Assembly: GCA_905235305.1 (NCBI GenBank)
Contig: CAJOLC010000003.1
Coordinates: 1 to 49,004, forward strand
Direction of reading: 5' to 3'
DNA from: an uncultured Bacteroidaceae bacterium
GTDB lineage: Bacteria; Bacteroidota; Bacteroidia; Bacteroidales; Bacteroidaceae
DNA length: 49,004 nucleotides
The notes under the pieces were generated by a model, which worked only from the letters and a program-made list of their open reading frames with translations, made no database searches and was not told the DNA's origin. A program made the translations under genes and the position numbers. Numbering within the stretch: position 1 is the stretch's first letter; the number at the start of each line of letters is the position of its first letter. Below, one piece after another: positions 17,217-26,150 of this stretch.

Positions 17217-18596
17217 ATGAAAATCGTCATAGCAGGAGCAGGAGCTGTTGGTTCGCATCTTGCAGCACTCCTTTCAAGAGAAGATCAGGACATCATCCTT
17301 ATCGACGAGAATCCAGAAAAGACAGCTCGCCTTCTTAGTTCCGGTGACCTTGACCTCATGACGCTCAACGTCTCCCCCACCTCAATCAGTGGACTTCGTG
17401 AAGGTGGTGTGCAGCAGTGTGACCTCTTTATAGCCGTCACACCAGAAGAGACACGAAACATCACTTGTTGCATGCTGGCACACACACTTGGAGCCCGCAA
17501 AACGATTGCACGAGTCGACACTGCCGAATACACGATGCCTCAGTATCGCAGCCTCTTCCAGCAAATGGGTGTGGACTCCATCATTTACCCAGAAGGACTT
17601 GCAGCAAGGGAAATCCTCGATGGGATTAAACGTTCTTGGGTTCGACAGTACTGGGAAGTGGCAGGAGGTGCTCTCGTTATGCTTGGCATCAAGCTTCGAG
17701 AAAAAGCTCGCATCACAGGCGTTGCCCTTCGTGACCTCTGCGACGCACAAACACCATACCGTATTGTAGCTATCAAACGAGGTGACGACACCATTATCCC
17801 AACAGGCAACGACGAGCTTCGAAACGGAGACATCGCCTACTTTATGACCACAAAGCGACACATCGGATATATCCGAGAAATTGTAGGCAAAGAAGACTAT
17901 GCCGATGTCCGAAACGTAATGATTATGGGCGGTGGACGAACCTCTGTTCATGTTGCTGAAGGTAAACCTGATTTTTATAACATCAAGATTATCGAGCAGA
18001 ATGAAGAACGCTGCCACCGTCTTAACGAAATCCTTGAAGACAGCGACATTCGTATCATTCAAGGTGATGGACGCGACACAACGCTTCTCCTCGACGAGGG
18101 CCTCTCGGACATGCATGCATTTTGTGCTCTGACGCCAGAGACAGAGACAAATATTTTAGCTTGTCTTGCAGCAAAAAGGATGGGAGTTCGAAAGACTGTT
18201 GCACTCGTTGACAATATGGACTACATCTCTATGGCCGAAAAACTTGACATAGGCACCATCATCAACAAGAAGATGATAGCAGCCGGTCGCATATATCAGA
18301 TGATGCTTGATACGGATGCTCACAATGTCAAATGCCTCACCATTGCAAGTGCAGATGTGGCAGAAATCGTCGTACAGGAAGGCAGTTTAGCCCAAACAAG
18401 GCCTGTCAGCGAATTGCGTTTGCCTTCAGGTGTTACGCTTGGAGGTTATGTCCGAGGTGAAAACCAGGGAGCACTTATTTATGGTAACACAACGCTGCAA
18501 CCAGGCGATCGTGTTGTTGTCTTCTGCAAGAGTGGTCTCATAAAACAGATGGACCACTATTTCTCAAAAAAAAGTCGCGGACTGCATTTGTTCTAA
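17217..18596 (+). CDS. trkA: TrkA-type potassium uptake regulator
   Basis: The 459-residue peripheral membrane protein gates the TrkH/KtrB potassium channel. It contains two RCK modules. NAD-binding starts are MKIVIAGAGAVGSHLAALLS at residue 1 and VMIMGGGRTSVHVA at about 232, each followed by a TrkA_C domain (about 145-225 and 375-455). Dxs-trkA adjacency with a 19-bp gap suggests one transcript. A trkH gene commonly follows trkA in this phylum, but here the next gene, 1 bp away, encodes an ABC-F protein, so the membrane partner must lie elsewhere. Confidence 0.93.
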   Translation: MKIVIAGAGAVGSHLAALLSREDQDIILIDENPEKTARLLSSGDLDLMTLNVSPTSISGLREGGVQQCDLFIAVTPEETRNITCCMLAHTLGARKTIARVDTAEYTMPQYRSLFQQMGVDSIIYPEGLAAREILDGIKRSWVRQYWEVAGGALVMLGIKLREKARITGVALRDLCDAQTPYRIVAIKRGDDTIIPTGNDELRNGDIAYFMTTKRHIGYIREIVGKEDYADVRNVMIMGGGRTSVHVAEGKPDFYNIKIIEQNEERCHRLNEILEDSDIRIIQGDGRDTTLLLDEGLSDMHAFCALTPETETNILACLAAKRMGVRKTVALVDNMDYISMAEKLDIGTIINKKMIAAGRIYQMMLDTDAHNVKCLTIASADVAEIVVQEGSLAQTRPVSELRLPSGVTLGGYVRGENQGALIYGNTTLQPGDRVVVFCKSGLIKQMDHYFSKKSRGLHLF

Positions 18597-18597
18597 T

Positions 18598-20490
18598 ATG
18601 GTCTCAATAGATAATCTAAGCGTAGAATTTAGCGCTAAGCCGCTCTTCAATGACATCAGTTATGTCATTAACGACCATGACCGCATAGCCCTCGTAGGCA
18701 AGAATGGCGCAGGAAAGAGCACGATGCTTAAAATTATCGCTGGCATTCAAGAGCCTACGAATGGGACGGTAAGTGCATCTCGCGACCTGACAATTGCATA
18801 CCTTCCACAGGTTATGACGCTTACAGACGAACGAACTGTCCGTGAGGAAGCAGAACGTGCTTTCGAGAACATCACTGAGATGAGCAGTGAATTAGAACGT
18901 CTCAATAATCAACTTTCAGAACGTACTGACTATGAGAGCGAAGCATATATGCAACTCGTGGAGCGCTTTACATACATCAACGAGCACTTTCAGATGATGG
19001 GAGGCTTGAATTATCAAGCAGAACTGGAGCGGACCTTAGGTGGTCTTGGCTTCAAAAGAGAAGACCTTGACCGCCCCACAAGCGAGTTCAGCGGAGGATG
19101 GAGGATGCGAATCGAACTGGCAAAGCTACTCCTCCAACACCCAGATGTTCTTCTCCTCGACGAGCCCACGAACCACCTCGACATAGAGAGCATCCAGTGG
19201 CTTGAGAACTTCCTTGCCACAAATGCAAATGCCGTTGTGCTCGTCAGCCACGACCGTGCATTTATTAATAATGTAACGAACCGCACCATCGAGATTAGTT
19301 GCGGCAAGATTTATGATTATAAAGTGAAGTATGACGAGTATGTCGCACTTCATGCCGAACGTCGGGAGCAACAGCTTCGTGCCCTTGAGAATCAACAGAA
19401 AGAGATTGCCGATGCAAAAGCATTCATCGAACGATTTCGTTATCAAGCCACAAAAGCCATACAGGTTCAACAGAAGATAAGGCAGCTCGAAAAGATTGTG
19501 CCCATTGAAGTGGATGAGGTGGACAGTTCGGCGCTGCGTCTCAAGTTCACATGCTCAATGCGAAGCGGCGACTTTCCCGTCATATGCAATGAAGTTGAGA
19601 AAAAATATGGAGAGCATTGCGTCTTCAAGAATGTCAACCTCACTATCAAAAGAGGCGAGAAGGTGGCTTTCGTAGGACGGAATGGCGAAGGCAAGACAAC
19701 GCTCGTGAAATGCATCATGGGTGAGATTCCTTTCGACGGGACTCTCAAGGTCGGCCATAACGTGCAGATTGGTTACTTTGCTCAGAACCAAGCGCAACTG
19801 CTTGATGGGGAATGTACGGTTTTCGACACTATCGACAGAGTTGCAAGAGGCGACATCCGTCTCAAGATACGTGACATTCTTGGTGCTTTCATGTTTGGTG
19901 GCGAAGCAAGTGACAAAAAGGTAAAGTTCCTTTCCGGTGGTGAACGGACCCGACTGGCAATGATAAAGCTACTGTTGGAGCCAGTAAATTGCCTCATCCT
20001 CGATGAGCCAACCAATCACCTCGATATGCGCTCGAAAGATGTACTGAAAGCTGCTATTCGCGACTTCGACGGCACAGTTATCGTGGTAAGTCACGACCGA
20101 GAGTTCCTTGATGGACTTGTAACGAAGGTATATGAATTTGCCGACGGAAAGGTGAGAGAGCATCTGGGAGGCATATATGACTTCCTAACCTCCCTCCAAC
20201 TTTCCCCTAAAGTAGAGGACACCGTAAAGTCTTCCCTCCCCATTGACGAGGGAAGGGACGGCGCTGTCTCGTATGCCGAGCAGAAAGCATTAGCACGTGA
20301 ACAGAAGCGAAAGGAGAAGGCTCTGCAAGAAGCAGAAGATAAGGTGACACAACTTGAAGCAGCCATTCGCATCCTTGAAGACCAGATGTCAACGCCCGAA
20401 GGCAGTCAGGACATCTCGCTCTACGAGAAACATGGCAGGCTAAAAGTTCAACTCAAGCAAGCAGAAGAGGAATGGGAAGCACTGATATAA
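18598..20490 (+). CDS. ABC-F family ATPase
   Basis: The 630-residue soluble twin-ATPase of the ABC-F family acts on ribosomes in characterised members. Domain 1 has Walker A GKNGAGKST, FSGGWRMRIELAKLL and LLLDEPTNHLDIESIQWLEN (20). Domain 2 has GRNGEGKTTLVKC, LSGGERTRLAMIKLL and LILDEPTNHLD. The interdomain linker (about 245-320) is rich in charge and ends in a basic stretch RYQATKAIQVQQKIRQLEK. A C-terminal coiled coil (about 555-630, with AREQKRKEKALQEAEDKV) resembles Uup/ABCF3-like members. No transmembrane segment occurs. Housekeeping versus antibiotic-protection function cannot be told from sequence. Confidence 0.92.
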   Translation: MVSIDNLSVEFSAKPLFNDISYVINDHDRIALVGKNGAGKSTMLKIIAGIQEPTNGTVSASRDLTIAYLPQVMTLTDERTVREEAERAFENITEMSSELERLNNQLSERTDYESEAYMQLVERFTYINEHFQMMGGLNYQAELERTLGGLGFKREDLDRPTSEFSGGWRMRIELAKLLLQHPDVLLLDEPTNHLDIESIQWLENFLATNANAVVLVSHDRAFINNVTNRTIEISCGKIYDYKVKYDEYVALHAERREQQLRALENQQKEIADAKAFIERFRYQATKAIQVQQKIRQLEKIVPIEVDEVDSSALRLKFTCSMRSGDFPVICNEVEKKYGEHCVFKNVNLTIKRGEKVAFVGRNGEGKTTLVKCIMGEIPFDGTLKVGHNVQIGYFAQNQAQLLDGECTVFDTIDRVARGDIRLKIRDILGAFMFGGEASDKKVKFLSGGERTRLAMIKLLLEPVNCLILDEPTNHLDMRSKDVLKAAIRDFDGTVIVVSHDREFLDGLVTKVYEFADGKVREHLGGIYDFLTSLQLSPKVEDTVKSSLPIDEGRDGAVSYAEQKALAREQKRKEKALQEAEDKVTQLEAAIRILEDQMSTPEGSQDISLYEKHGRLKVQLKQAEEEWEALI

Positions 20491-20549
20491 CAATCCCCAT
20501 GACTCCATCATAAAAGAAACATCAGCTGAGCAGTAAAGAGGAAAAGGAG

Positions 20550-21506
20550 ATGAGAGTACTATGTGATTTCATTGCCCGATGGATGGGGTTGATTGTGCTA
20601 TTGGTGGCAATAGTGTCTCTGTTTTTGCCGACTTCGTTCATTTGGATTGCCCCCAAAGCCATCAGTCCTTTGATTGGTGTGATAATGTTTGGCATGGGAC
20701 TTACGCTCTCACCTAACGACTTCAAGATTGTAATGAGCCGTCCTAAAGACATACTCATCGGCTGCCTGGCACAGTTCACCATCATGCCTTTACTCGCATG
20801 GGTACTGACGCTTGTCTTCTCGCTCCCGAAAGAGTTGGCATTAGGCGTGATACTCGTTGGCTGTTGCCCTGGAGGAACGGCTTCGAATGTCATCACTTAC
20901 CTTGCAAAAGGAGATCTGGCTCTTTCCGTAGGCATGACCGCCTGCTCCACCCTACTCGCTCCCATCATGACACCGTTTCTCGTGTGGTTGATGGCAGGCA
21001 CGATGGTTGAGACTGATACGCTGGGAATGCTACTGAGCATTGTCTATGTGGTGATTGCACCTATCATTGTAGGACTGCTGTGCCAACGTTTCTTGCCTGG
21101 GCTCACAAAAGCAGTCACTCCCTATCTGCCTGCGTTCTCATCCCTTACCATTGCGTTTGTGGTGGGCATTGTAGTATCGCATAATGCAGGTCGTTTGATG
21201 CTCGGCGGACTGACAGTCATCCTCGTCGTCATGCTCCACAACTTGCTTGGCCTCTTGCTTGGGTTCACGATAGGACGCATGTTACGCATGGAGAAGTCCA
21301 AATGTATTGCCATCTGTATCGAAGTCGGCATGCAAAACAGCGGCTTGGCTTCTTCCCTTGCAAACATGCATTTCGCAGCTTATCCGCTGGCAACCATTCC
21401 AGGAGCCATCTTCAGTGTCTGGCACAACATCAGCGGGGCATTGGCAGCAAAAGCTTTTCAAGCAAAAGACAAAGAAAGACAGGACTCAACAATATATAAC
21501 TTGTAA
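20550..21506 (+). CDS. Bile acid:sodium symporter (BASS) family transporter
   Basis: The 318-residue inner-membrane protein has about nine to ten hydrophobic segments, starting with MGLIVLLVAIVSLFLPTSF. The BASS motifs are GVIMFGMGLTLSPNDF and, in helix 4 region, LVGCCPGGTASNVITYLAKG (20) followed by DLALSVGMTACSTLLAPI. A second conserved segment is CIEVGMQNSGLASSLA. Members move bile acids, pantothenate, 2-keto acids or similar organic anions with sodium; the substrate here is undetermined. It lies 59 bp after the ABC-F gene and 12 bp before the M13 peptidase gene, in the same operon. Confidence 0.9.
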   Translation: MRVLCDFIARWMGLIVLLVAIVSLFLPTSFIWIAPKAISPLIGVIMFGMGLTLSPNDFKIVMSRPKDILIGCLAQFTIMPLLAWVLTLVFSLPKELALGVILVGCCPGGTASNVITYLAKGDLALSVGMTACSTLLAPIMTPFLVWLMAGTMVETDTLGMLLSIVYVVIAPIIVGLLCQRFLPGLTKAVTPYLPAFSSLTIAFVVGIVVSHNAGRLMLGGLTVILVVMLHNLLGLLLGFTIGRMLRMEKSKCIAICIEVGMQNSGLASSLANMHFAAYPLATIPGAIFSVWHNISGALAAKAFQAKDKERQDSTIYNL

Positions 21507-21518
21507 CCTTATATAATA

Positions 21519-23561
21519 ATGAAAAAGAACAAACTATTTATGGCAATTGCAGCAACAGCATTGCTGGGGGCTTGCACACCCGAAAGCAAGCAACTGGCGT
21601 CGGGTATTGACCTTGCCAATCTCGACTCAACTTATCTGCCAGGAACAGACTTCTACATGTACGCCACAGGCGGCTGGCAGAAGATTCATCCCTTGACGGC
21701 TGAGTATAGCCGCTTCGGCTCTTTCGACCAGCTTCAAGAGGACAACAACGAGCGTCTGCGCTCGCTTATTGACAGCGTGGCTGCTCAGCAAAATGAGAAG
21801 GGTTCCATAGAGCAGAAGATTGCGGACCTCTATAACTCAGCAATGGACAGCGTGAACCTGAACGAGCACTACTGGGGTGCATTGGAAGAGTTCCTGATGT
21901 GCGATGGCTATCAATGTGAACCTGAGATTACGGCGAATTGGCTTAAAGAGGTTTGGCCTCGCATGCAGAGACAAGGCGTTCCAGGTCTCTTCGGCATGTA
22001 TATCGGAGCCGACGAGAAAGACTCCAAGAACAACCTCGTCAGCATTTATCAAGGCGGACTCACGCTCGGACAGAAGGACTACTATGTGGATGACGACCCT
22101 CGGACTCTGGATATCCGCAAGGCCTTCCAGCAGTACATCGCCGACCTCTGCCAGCACCAAGGTTTCAGCGAAAAGGATGCACAGCGCATCAGCCAGGACG
22201 TATTGCGCATTGAGACACGCATCGCCAGGGCAAGCAAGAGCCGTACAGAACTCCGAGACCCTGAGGCAAACTATAACAAGCTCACCTACGATGAGCTCCT
22301 GACGCAGTTCCCGGGCATCGACTGGCAAGGTTTCTTCGCCAACTTCGGCATGGAAGGTGTGAAGGAGGTATGCCTGGGTCAGCCTGTTGCTATCCACGAG
22401 GTGGAGAATGTACTGAAGGAGGAAACGCCTGAAGCACTGCAGAACGTCTATCTCTTCCACGCCCTCAACATGGTAGCCTCCTATATCGACGACGAGAGCC
22501 GTGCCTTGAACTTTGGTTTCTACGGCAAGGTAATGAGTGGCAAGGAGGAGGACCGTCCGCGCTGGAAGCGTGCCGTTTCTGCCGTCGAGAGTGGCCTTGG
22601 AGAAGCTCTCGGGCAGCTTTACGTCGCACGTTACTTCCCACCAGAAGCAAAGGCTCGCATGGAGAAACTCGTCAAGAATCTGCAAGTTGCCTTAGGCGAA
22701 CGCATCGATGTACAGGATTGGATGAGCGACGAAACGAAGAAAGTGGCCCACGAGAAGCTTGATGCCTTCTATGTGAAGGTTGGCTACCCCGACAAATGGA
22801 AGGACTACAGCGAATTGGAAATCGGTGGCAGCTACCTACGCAACATGCTTGCCGTGGGCGAATGGGAAATTAAGGACATGGTCAAGACCAAGTTCAATAA
22901 GCCTGTTGACCGCGACGAGTGGTACATGACACCGCAGACGGTCAATGCCTACTACAATCCCACCACAAACGAGATATGCTTCCCTGCGGGCATCCTGCAA
23001 CCTCCCTTCTTCGACATGAAAGCCGACGATGCCTTCAACTACGGAGCCATAGGCGTGGTCATCGGGCATGAGATGACGCACGGATTCGACGACCAGGGCA
23101 GCAAGTACGACAAGACGGGCAACCTCGTGACATGGTGGAGCGAGGAAGACACGAAGCGCTTCGAGGAGCGCATCGGAGTGATGCGTGCCTTCCATGACAG
23201 CATCGAGGTGTTGCCGGGGCTCCACGCCAACGGCTCTCTCACTCTCGGCGAGAACATGGCCGACCATGGCGGACTGATGGTAGCCTTCCAGGCCTTCAAG
23301 AATGCCACAGCAGAAGCGCCCCTTGCCAACATTGACGGCTTCACGCCAGAGCAAAGGTTCTTCCTCGCATACGCCAATGTATGGGGGCAGAACATCCGCG
23401 AAGAAGAGATTCGGAAACGGGTGAAAAGCGACCCGCACCAGCTGGGCATGTGGCGCGTGAACGGACAGATGCCGCACATCGATGCATGGTACGATGCCTT
23501 TGGAATCACGGAGGCTGACCCGATGTTCGTCCCGAAAAGCGAACGCGTCACAATCTGGTAG
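21519..23561 (+). CDS. M13 family (neprilysin/PepO-like) zinc peptidase lipoprotein
   Basis: The 680-residue lipoprotein endopeptidase has signal MKKNKLFMAIAATALLGAC with lipobox Cys at residue 19. The large N-terminal peptidase_M13_N domain contains PGTDFYMYATGGW. The catalytic domain shows NAYYNP, HEMTH with zinc ligands H517 and H521 and catalytic E518, and ENMAD with third ligand E578 and the downstream Asp. The C-terminus ends VWGQNIREEEIRKRVKSDPH (20) with VPKSERVTIW, the usual family ending. It is probably periplasmic or surface anchored and degrades peptides. It is the last gene before a strong terminator. Confidence 0.95.
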   Translation: MKKNKLFMAIAATALLGACTPESKQLASGIDLANLDSTYLPGTDFYMYATGGWQKIHPLTAEYSRFGSFDQLQEDNNERLRSLIDSVAAQQNEKGSIEQKIADLYNSAMDSVNLNEHYWGALEEFLMCDGYQCEPEITANWLKEVWPRMQRQGVPGLFGMYIGADEKDSKNNLVSIYQGGLTLGQKDYYVDDDPRTLDIRKAFQQYIADLCQHQGFSEKDAQRISQDVLRIETRIARASKSRTELRDPEANYNKLTYDELLTQFPGIDWQGFFANFGMEGVKEVCLGQPVAIHEVENVLKEETPEALQNVYLFHALNMVASYIDDESRALNFGFYGKVMSGKEEDRPRWKRAVSAVESGLGEALGQLYVARYFPPEAKARMEKLVKNLQVALGERIDVQDWMSDETKKVAHEKLDAFYVKVGYPDKWKDYSELEIGGSYLRNMLAVGEWEIKDMVKTKFNKPVDRDEWYMTPQTVNAYYNPTTNEICFPAGILQPPFFDMKADDAFNYGAIGVVIGHEMTHGFDDQGSKYDKTGNLVTWWSEEDTKRFEERIGVMRAFHDSIEVLPGLHANGSLTLGENMADHGGLMVAFQAFKNATAEAPLANIDGFTPEQRFFLAYANVWGQNIREEEIRKRVKSDPHQLGMWRVNGQMPHIDAWYDAFGITEADPMFVPKSERVTIW

Positions 23562-23590
23562 CCGACGTTCTCATTAAGTCATAATTCATT

Positions 23591-23633
23591 AGGGACAGGG
23601 ATGTGCAGCAGCGCATCCCTGTCCCTTTTTATT
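23591..23633 (+). terminator. Rho-independent terminator of the dxs to M13 operon
   Basis: AGGGACAGGGATG (23591-23603) pairs perfectly with 23614-23626 and is followed by a TTTTTATT run. It lies 30 bp past the M13 stop. Confidence 0.85.
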
Positions 23634-24045
23634 AGTCCGGTAAAATCTCGGGGGACGCCGCAGAGGGGCTGAAGCCTCACAGCCCAGGGCATCGCAGTCC
23701 GCTTCTGCCTTCAGACAGGCATTTACCATATTTCGTTGCGCGACACATCACGCCGGCACACTCAACGCAGCAGGGAGGATTGATTGCAGGTTCATGATGC
23801 TGCAATTGCAGGTTCATGAATATTCAATTGCAGGTTCATGATGCTGCAACGAACCCATGCTGATGAAGTGACGAAGCAGGCGTAGTGCATCGCGCTACAT
23901 ACTGCGGCGGATGCCTCCGCTGACTGGCATGAAGAAGAGAACGCTTTAGCCAAAACATCAGCGGGCAACAATGCACTTTAGTAAAAAAGGCATGCCGATT
24001 CTGTAATTTCCCCTCATTCTTTTTCCTATATTATTAAATAATGTG
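23634..24045. other. Intergenic stretch with GC-rich leader and brick repeats
   Basis: No gene is seen in these 400 bases. The left part is GC-rich and includes CAGCAGGGAGGATTG, similar to the flank of the repeat at 43533. Three 22-bp bricks follow, then further unassigned sequence to the nadE promoter. Confidence 0.6.
23783..23855. repeat. Brick-repeat element, copy A
   Basis: Three 22-bp units (23786-23807, 23808-23829, 23830-23851) begin GCAGGTTCATGA. The middle one continues ATATTCAATT and the outer ones TGCTGCAA. The array ends TGCAACGAACCC, the reverse complement of GGGTTCGTTGCA that opens copy C at 38303. Confidence 0.85.
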
Positions 24046-24053
24046 TATCTTTG
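24046..24053 (+). promoter_or_regulatory. -7 box for nadE
   Basis: TATCTTTG fully matches TAnnTTTG, 52 bp before the nadE ATG. A TTTT rather than TTTG lies at the -33 distance. Confidence 0.5.
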
Positions 24054-24105
24054 CACCAGAGAATGTTAGGAAATCAGACCGTAAACAGTCAAAATACCAG
24101 CCAAT

Positions 24106-26028
24106 ATGAATCACGGATTTGTCAAGGTGGCTTCGGCCATTCCTGCGGTAAAGGTTGCCGACCCGCAGTATAATGTGGAGCAGATAGAGTCGCTTGTCAT
24201 CCAAGCCGAAGGCAAGGGCATCGAGATCATTTGCCTGCCGGAACTCGCGCTGACCGGTTATACCTGTGGCGATCTATTCGGGCAGCAGCTCCTGCTCGAC
24301 GAGGCAGAGATGGCGCTCATACACTTGATGAACACCACCCGAGGACTCAACATCATCAGCATCGTGGGCCTACCCGTACCGTATCGAGGCACCTTGCTCA
24401 ACTGCGCCGCCGTAGTGCAGAGAGGCAAGATACTTGGACTCGTGCCGAAGACATTCCTGCCGAACTACCGAGAGTTCTACGAGAAGCGATGGTTCCAAAG
24501 CGGAGCCGACCTGAACGGAGGTACCGTGCTCATCTGCGGGCAGCAAGTCGTGGTCGGCCAGGGCTTACTCTTCTCCACACCGTCCTGCACGTTCGGCGTG
24601 GAAATATGCGAGGATCTCTGGGCTCCCATACCACCAAGCTCCTCGCTCACATTGCAGGGAGCCGACATCATCTTCAACCTCAGTGCCGACAATGACCTTG
24701 TGGGCAAGTACACATACCTGCAGAATCTCCTTGCCCAGCAAAGCGCCCGATGCATTTGCGGGTACGTCTACAGCGCCTGCGGCTTCGGCGAGAGCACACA
24801 GGATGTGGTCTTTTCGGGCAAAGGACTTATCTACGAAAACGGCCTGCTCCTGGCTGAAGCGAAACGCCACCAACTGGAAGCACAGATGCTCGAGACGGAG
24901 ATTGACGTAGAGAGAATACGTGCCGAACGCAGGAGGAACACGACCTTCGCAGCTACAGCAGCCCGGGAACGACAGGCAAGCATCATCGACACCGAGCGCG
25001 TCCCCGCCCGTCCATTCTCACTGACACGCGTCATCGACCCGCATCCCTTTGTGCCCTCCGGAGCACGGCTCGACGAACGATGCCAAGAGATATTCGACAT
25101 CCAGACCGAAGGCTTGGCAAAGCGCATCACGCACACCGGCGCTGAGACCGTTGTCGTAGGCATCAGCGGAGGCCTCGACTCAACACTTGCCCTGCTCGTC
25201 TGCGTCGGAGCATTCGACAGGCTAAACAAGAACCGACGGGGAATAGTAGGCATAACCATGCCGGGATTCGGCACGACAGACCGCACATATACCAACGCCG
25301 TCAACCTCATGAAGCTACTCGGCATCACTATCCGCGAGATTAGCATCAAGGAAGCATGCATCCAGCACTTCAACGACATCGGCCATGACATCCAGAAGCG
25401 CGACACGACCTACGAGAACGGACAGGCCCGCGAACGCACACAAATCTTAATGGACGCAGCCAATCAGGTGAATGGATTCGTCGTCGGAACCGGCGACCTC
25501 AGCGAACTTGCACTCGGTTGGGCAACCTACAACGGCGATCACATGTCCATGTATGGCGTAAATGCATCCGTACCAAAGACATTGGTGAGGCATCTCGTCA
25601 GCTGGGTAGCCGAACGGACAAAGGACGAAAGCACCCGGCAAACGCTCCTCGACATCGTGGACACGCCCATCTCGCCCGAACTCATACCAGCAGACGAGCA
25701 AGGCAACATTACGCAGAAGACAGAAGACCTCGTAGGACCGTATGAACTTCACGACTTCTTCCTCTACTACCTCTTGCGTTGGGGATTCCGTCCGGCAAAG
25801 ATATACCTCTTGGCCCGACAAGCATTCGGACAGAAGTACAACGATACTACCATCCGCAAATGGCTCAAGACCTTCTGCCGTCGCTTCTTCTCGCAGCAGT
25901 TCAAGCGAAGCTGTATGCCCGACGGACCAAAGGTGGGCAGCTGCTCTCTCAGCCCTCGAGGCGACTGGAGAATGCCTTCCGATGCAAGCCCGGATGCATG
26001 GCTCAAAGAGTGCGACGAGCTGGGATGA
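24106..26028 (+). CDS. nadE: Glutamine-dependent NAD+ synthetase
   Basis: The 640-residue two-domain enzyme converts deamido-NAD to NAD using glutamine. The N-terminal nitrilase-type amidase has the triad E46 (CLPELALTGY), K115 (VPKTFLPNYREFYEKRWF) and C168 (GVEICEDLW). The C-terminal synthetase has the ATP-pyrophosphatase loop GISGGLDSTLAL (352-363), TGDLSELALGW and YGVNASVPKTLV. Length fits the long glutamine-using class. It is preceded by repeat copy A and its own promoter box. The gdhA gene follows 122 bp later. Confidence 0.96.
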   Translation: MNHGFVKVASAIPAVKVADPQYNVEQIESLVIQAEGKGIEIICLPELALTGYTCGDLFGQQLLLDEAEMALIHLMNTTRGLNIISIVGLPVPYRGTLLNCAAVVQRGKILGLVPKTFLPNYREFYEKRWFQSGADLNGGTVLICGQQVVVGQGLLFSTPSCTFGVEICEDLWAPIPPSSSLTLQGADIIFNLSADNDLVGKYTYLQNLLAQQSARCICGYVYSACGFGESTQDVVFSGKGLIYENGLLLAEAKRHQLEAQMLETEIDVERIRAERRRNTTFAATAARERQASIIDTERVPARPFSLTRVIDPHPFVPSGARLDERCQEIFDIQTEGLAKRITHTGAETVVVGISGGLDSTLALLVCVGAFDRLNKNRRGIVGITMPGFGTTDRTYTNAVNLMKLLGITIREISIKEACIQHFNDIGHDIQKRDTTYENGQARERTQILMDAANQVNGFVVGTGDLSELALGWATYNGDHMSMYGVNASVPKTLVRHLVSWVAERTKDESTRQTLLDIVDTPISPELIPADEQGNITQKTEDLVGPYELHDFFLYYLLRWGFRPAKIYLLARQAFGQKYNDTTIRKWLKTFCRRFFSQQFKRSCMPDGPKVGSCSLSPRGDWRMPSDASPDAWLKECDELG

Positions 26029-26150
26029 ATAAATACTACGGGCTAAGAGTCAGGAGTAGAAAGGCGCGACAATGCTGCCAGCTCTAAGCCATCGACTCTC
26101 AACTTAGCATATAAAACTACCAACTATAACCCTAAACCTGTCTATTTATC

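Noticed and set aside
23783-23855. Possible CRISPR array
   Set aside because: The 22-bp repeats are directly adjacent without unique spacers, and no cas genes are present.
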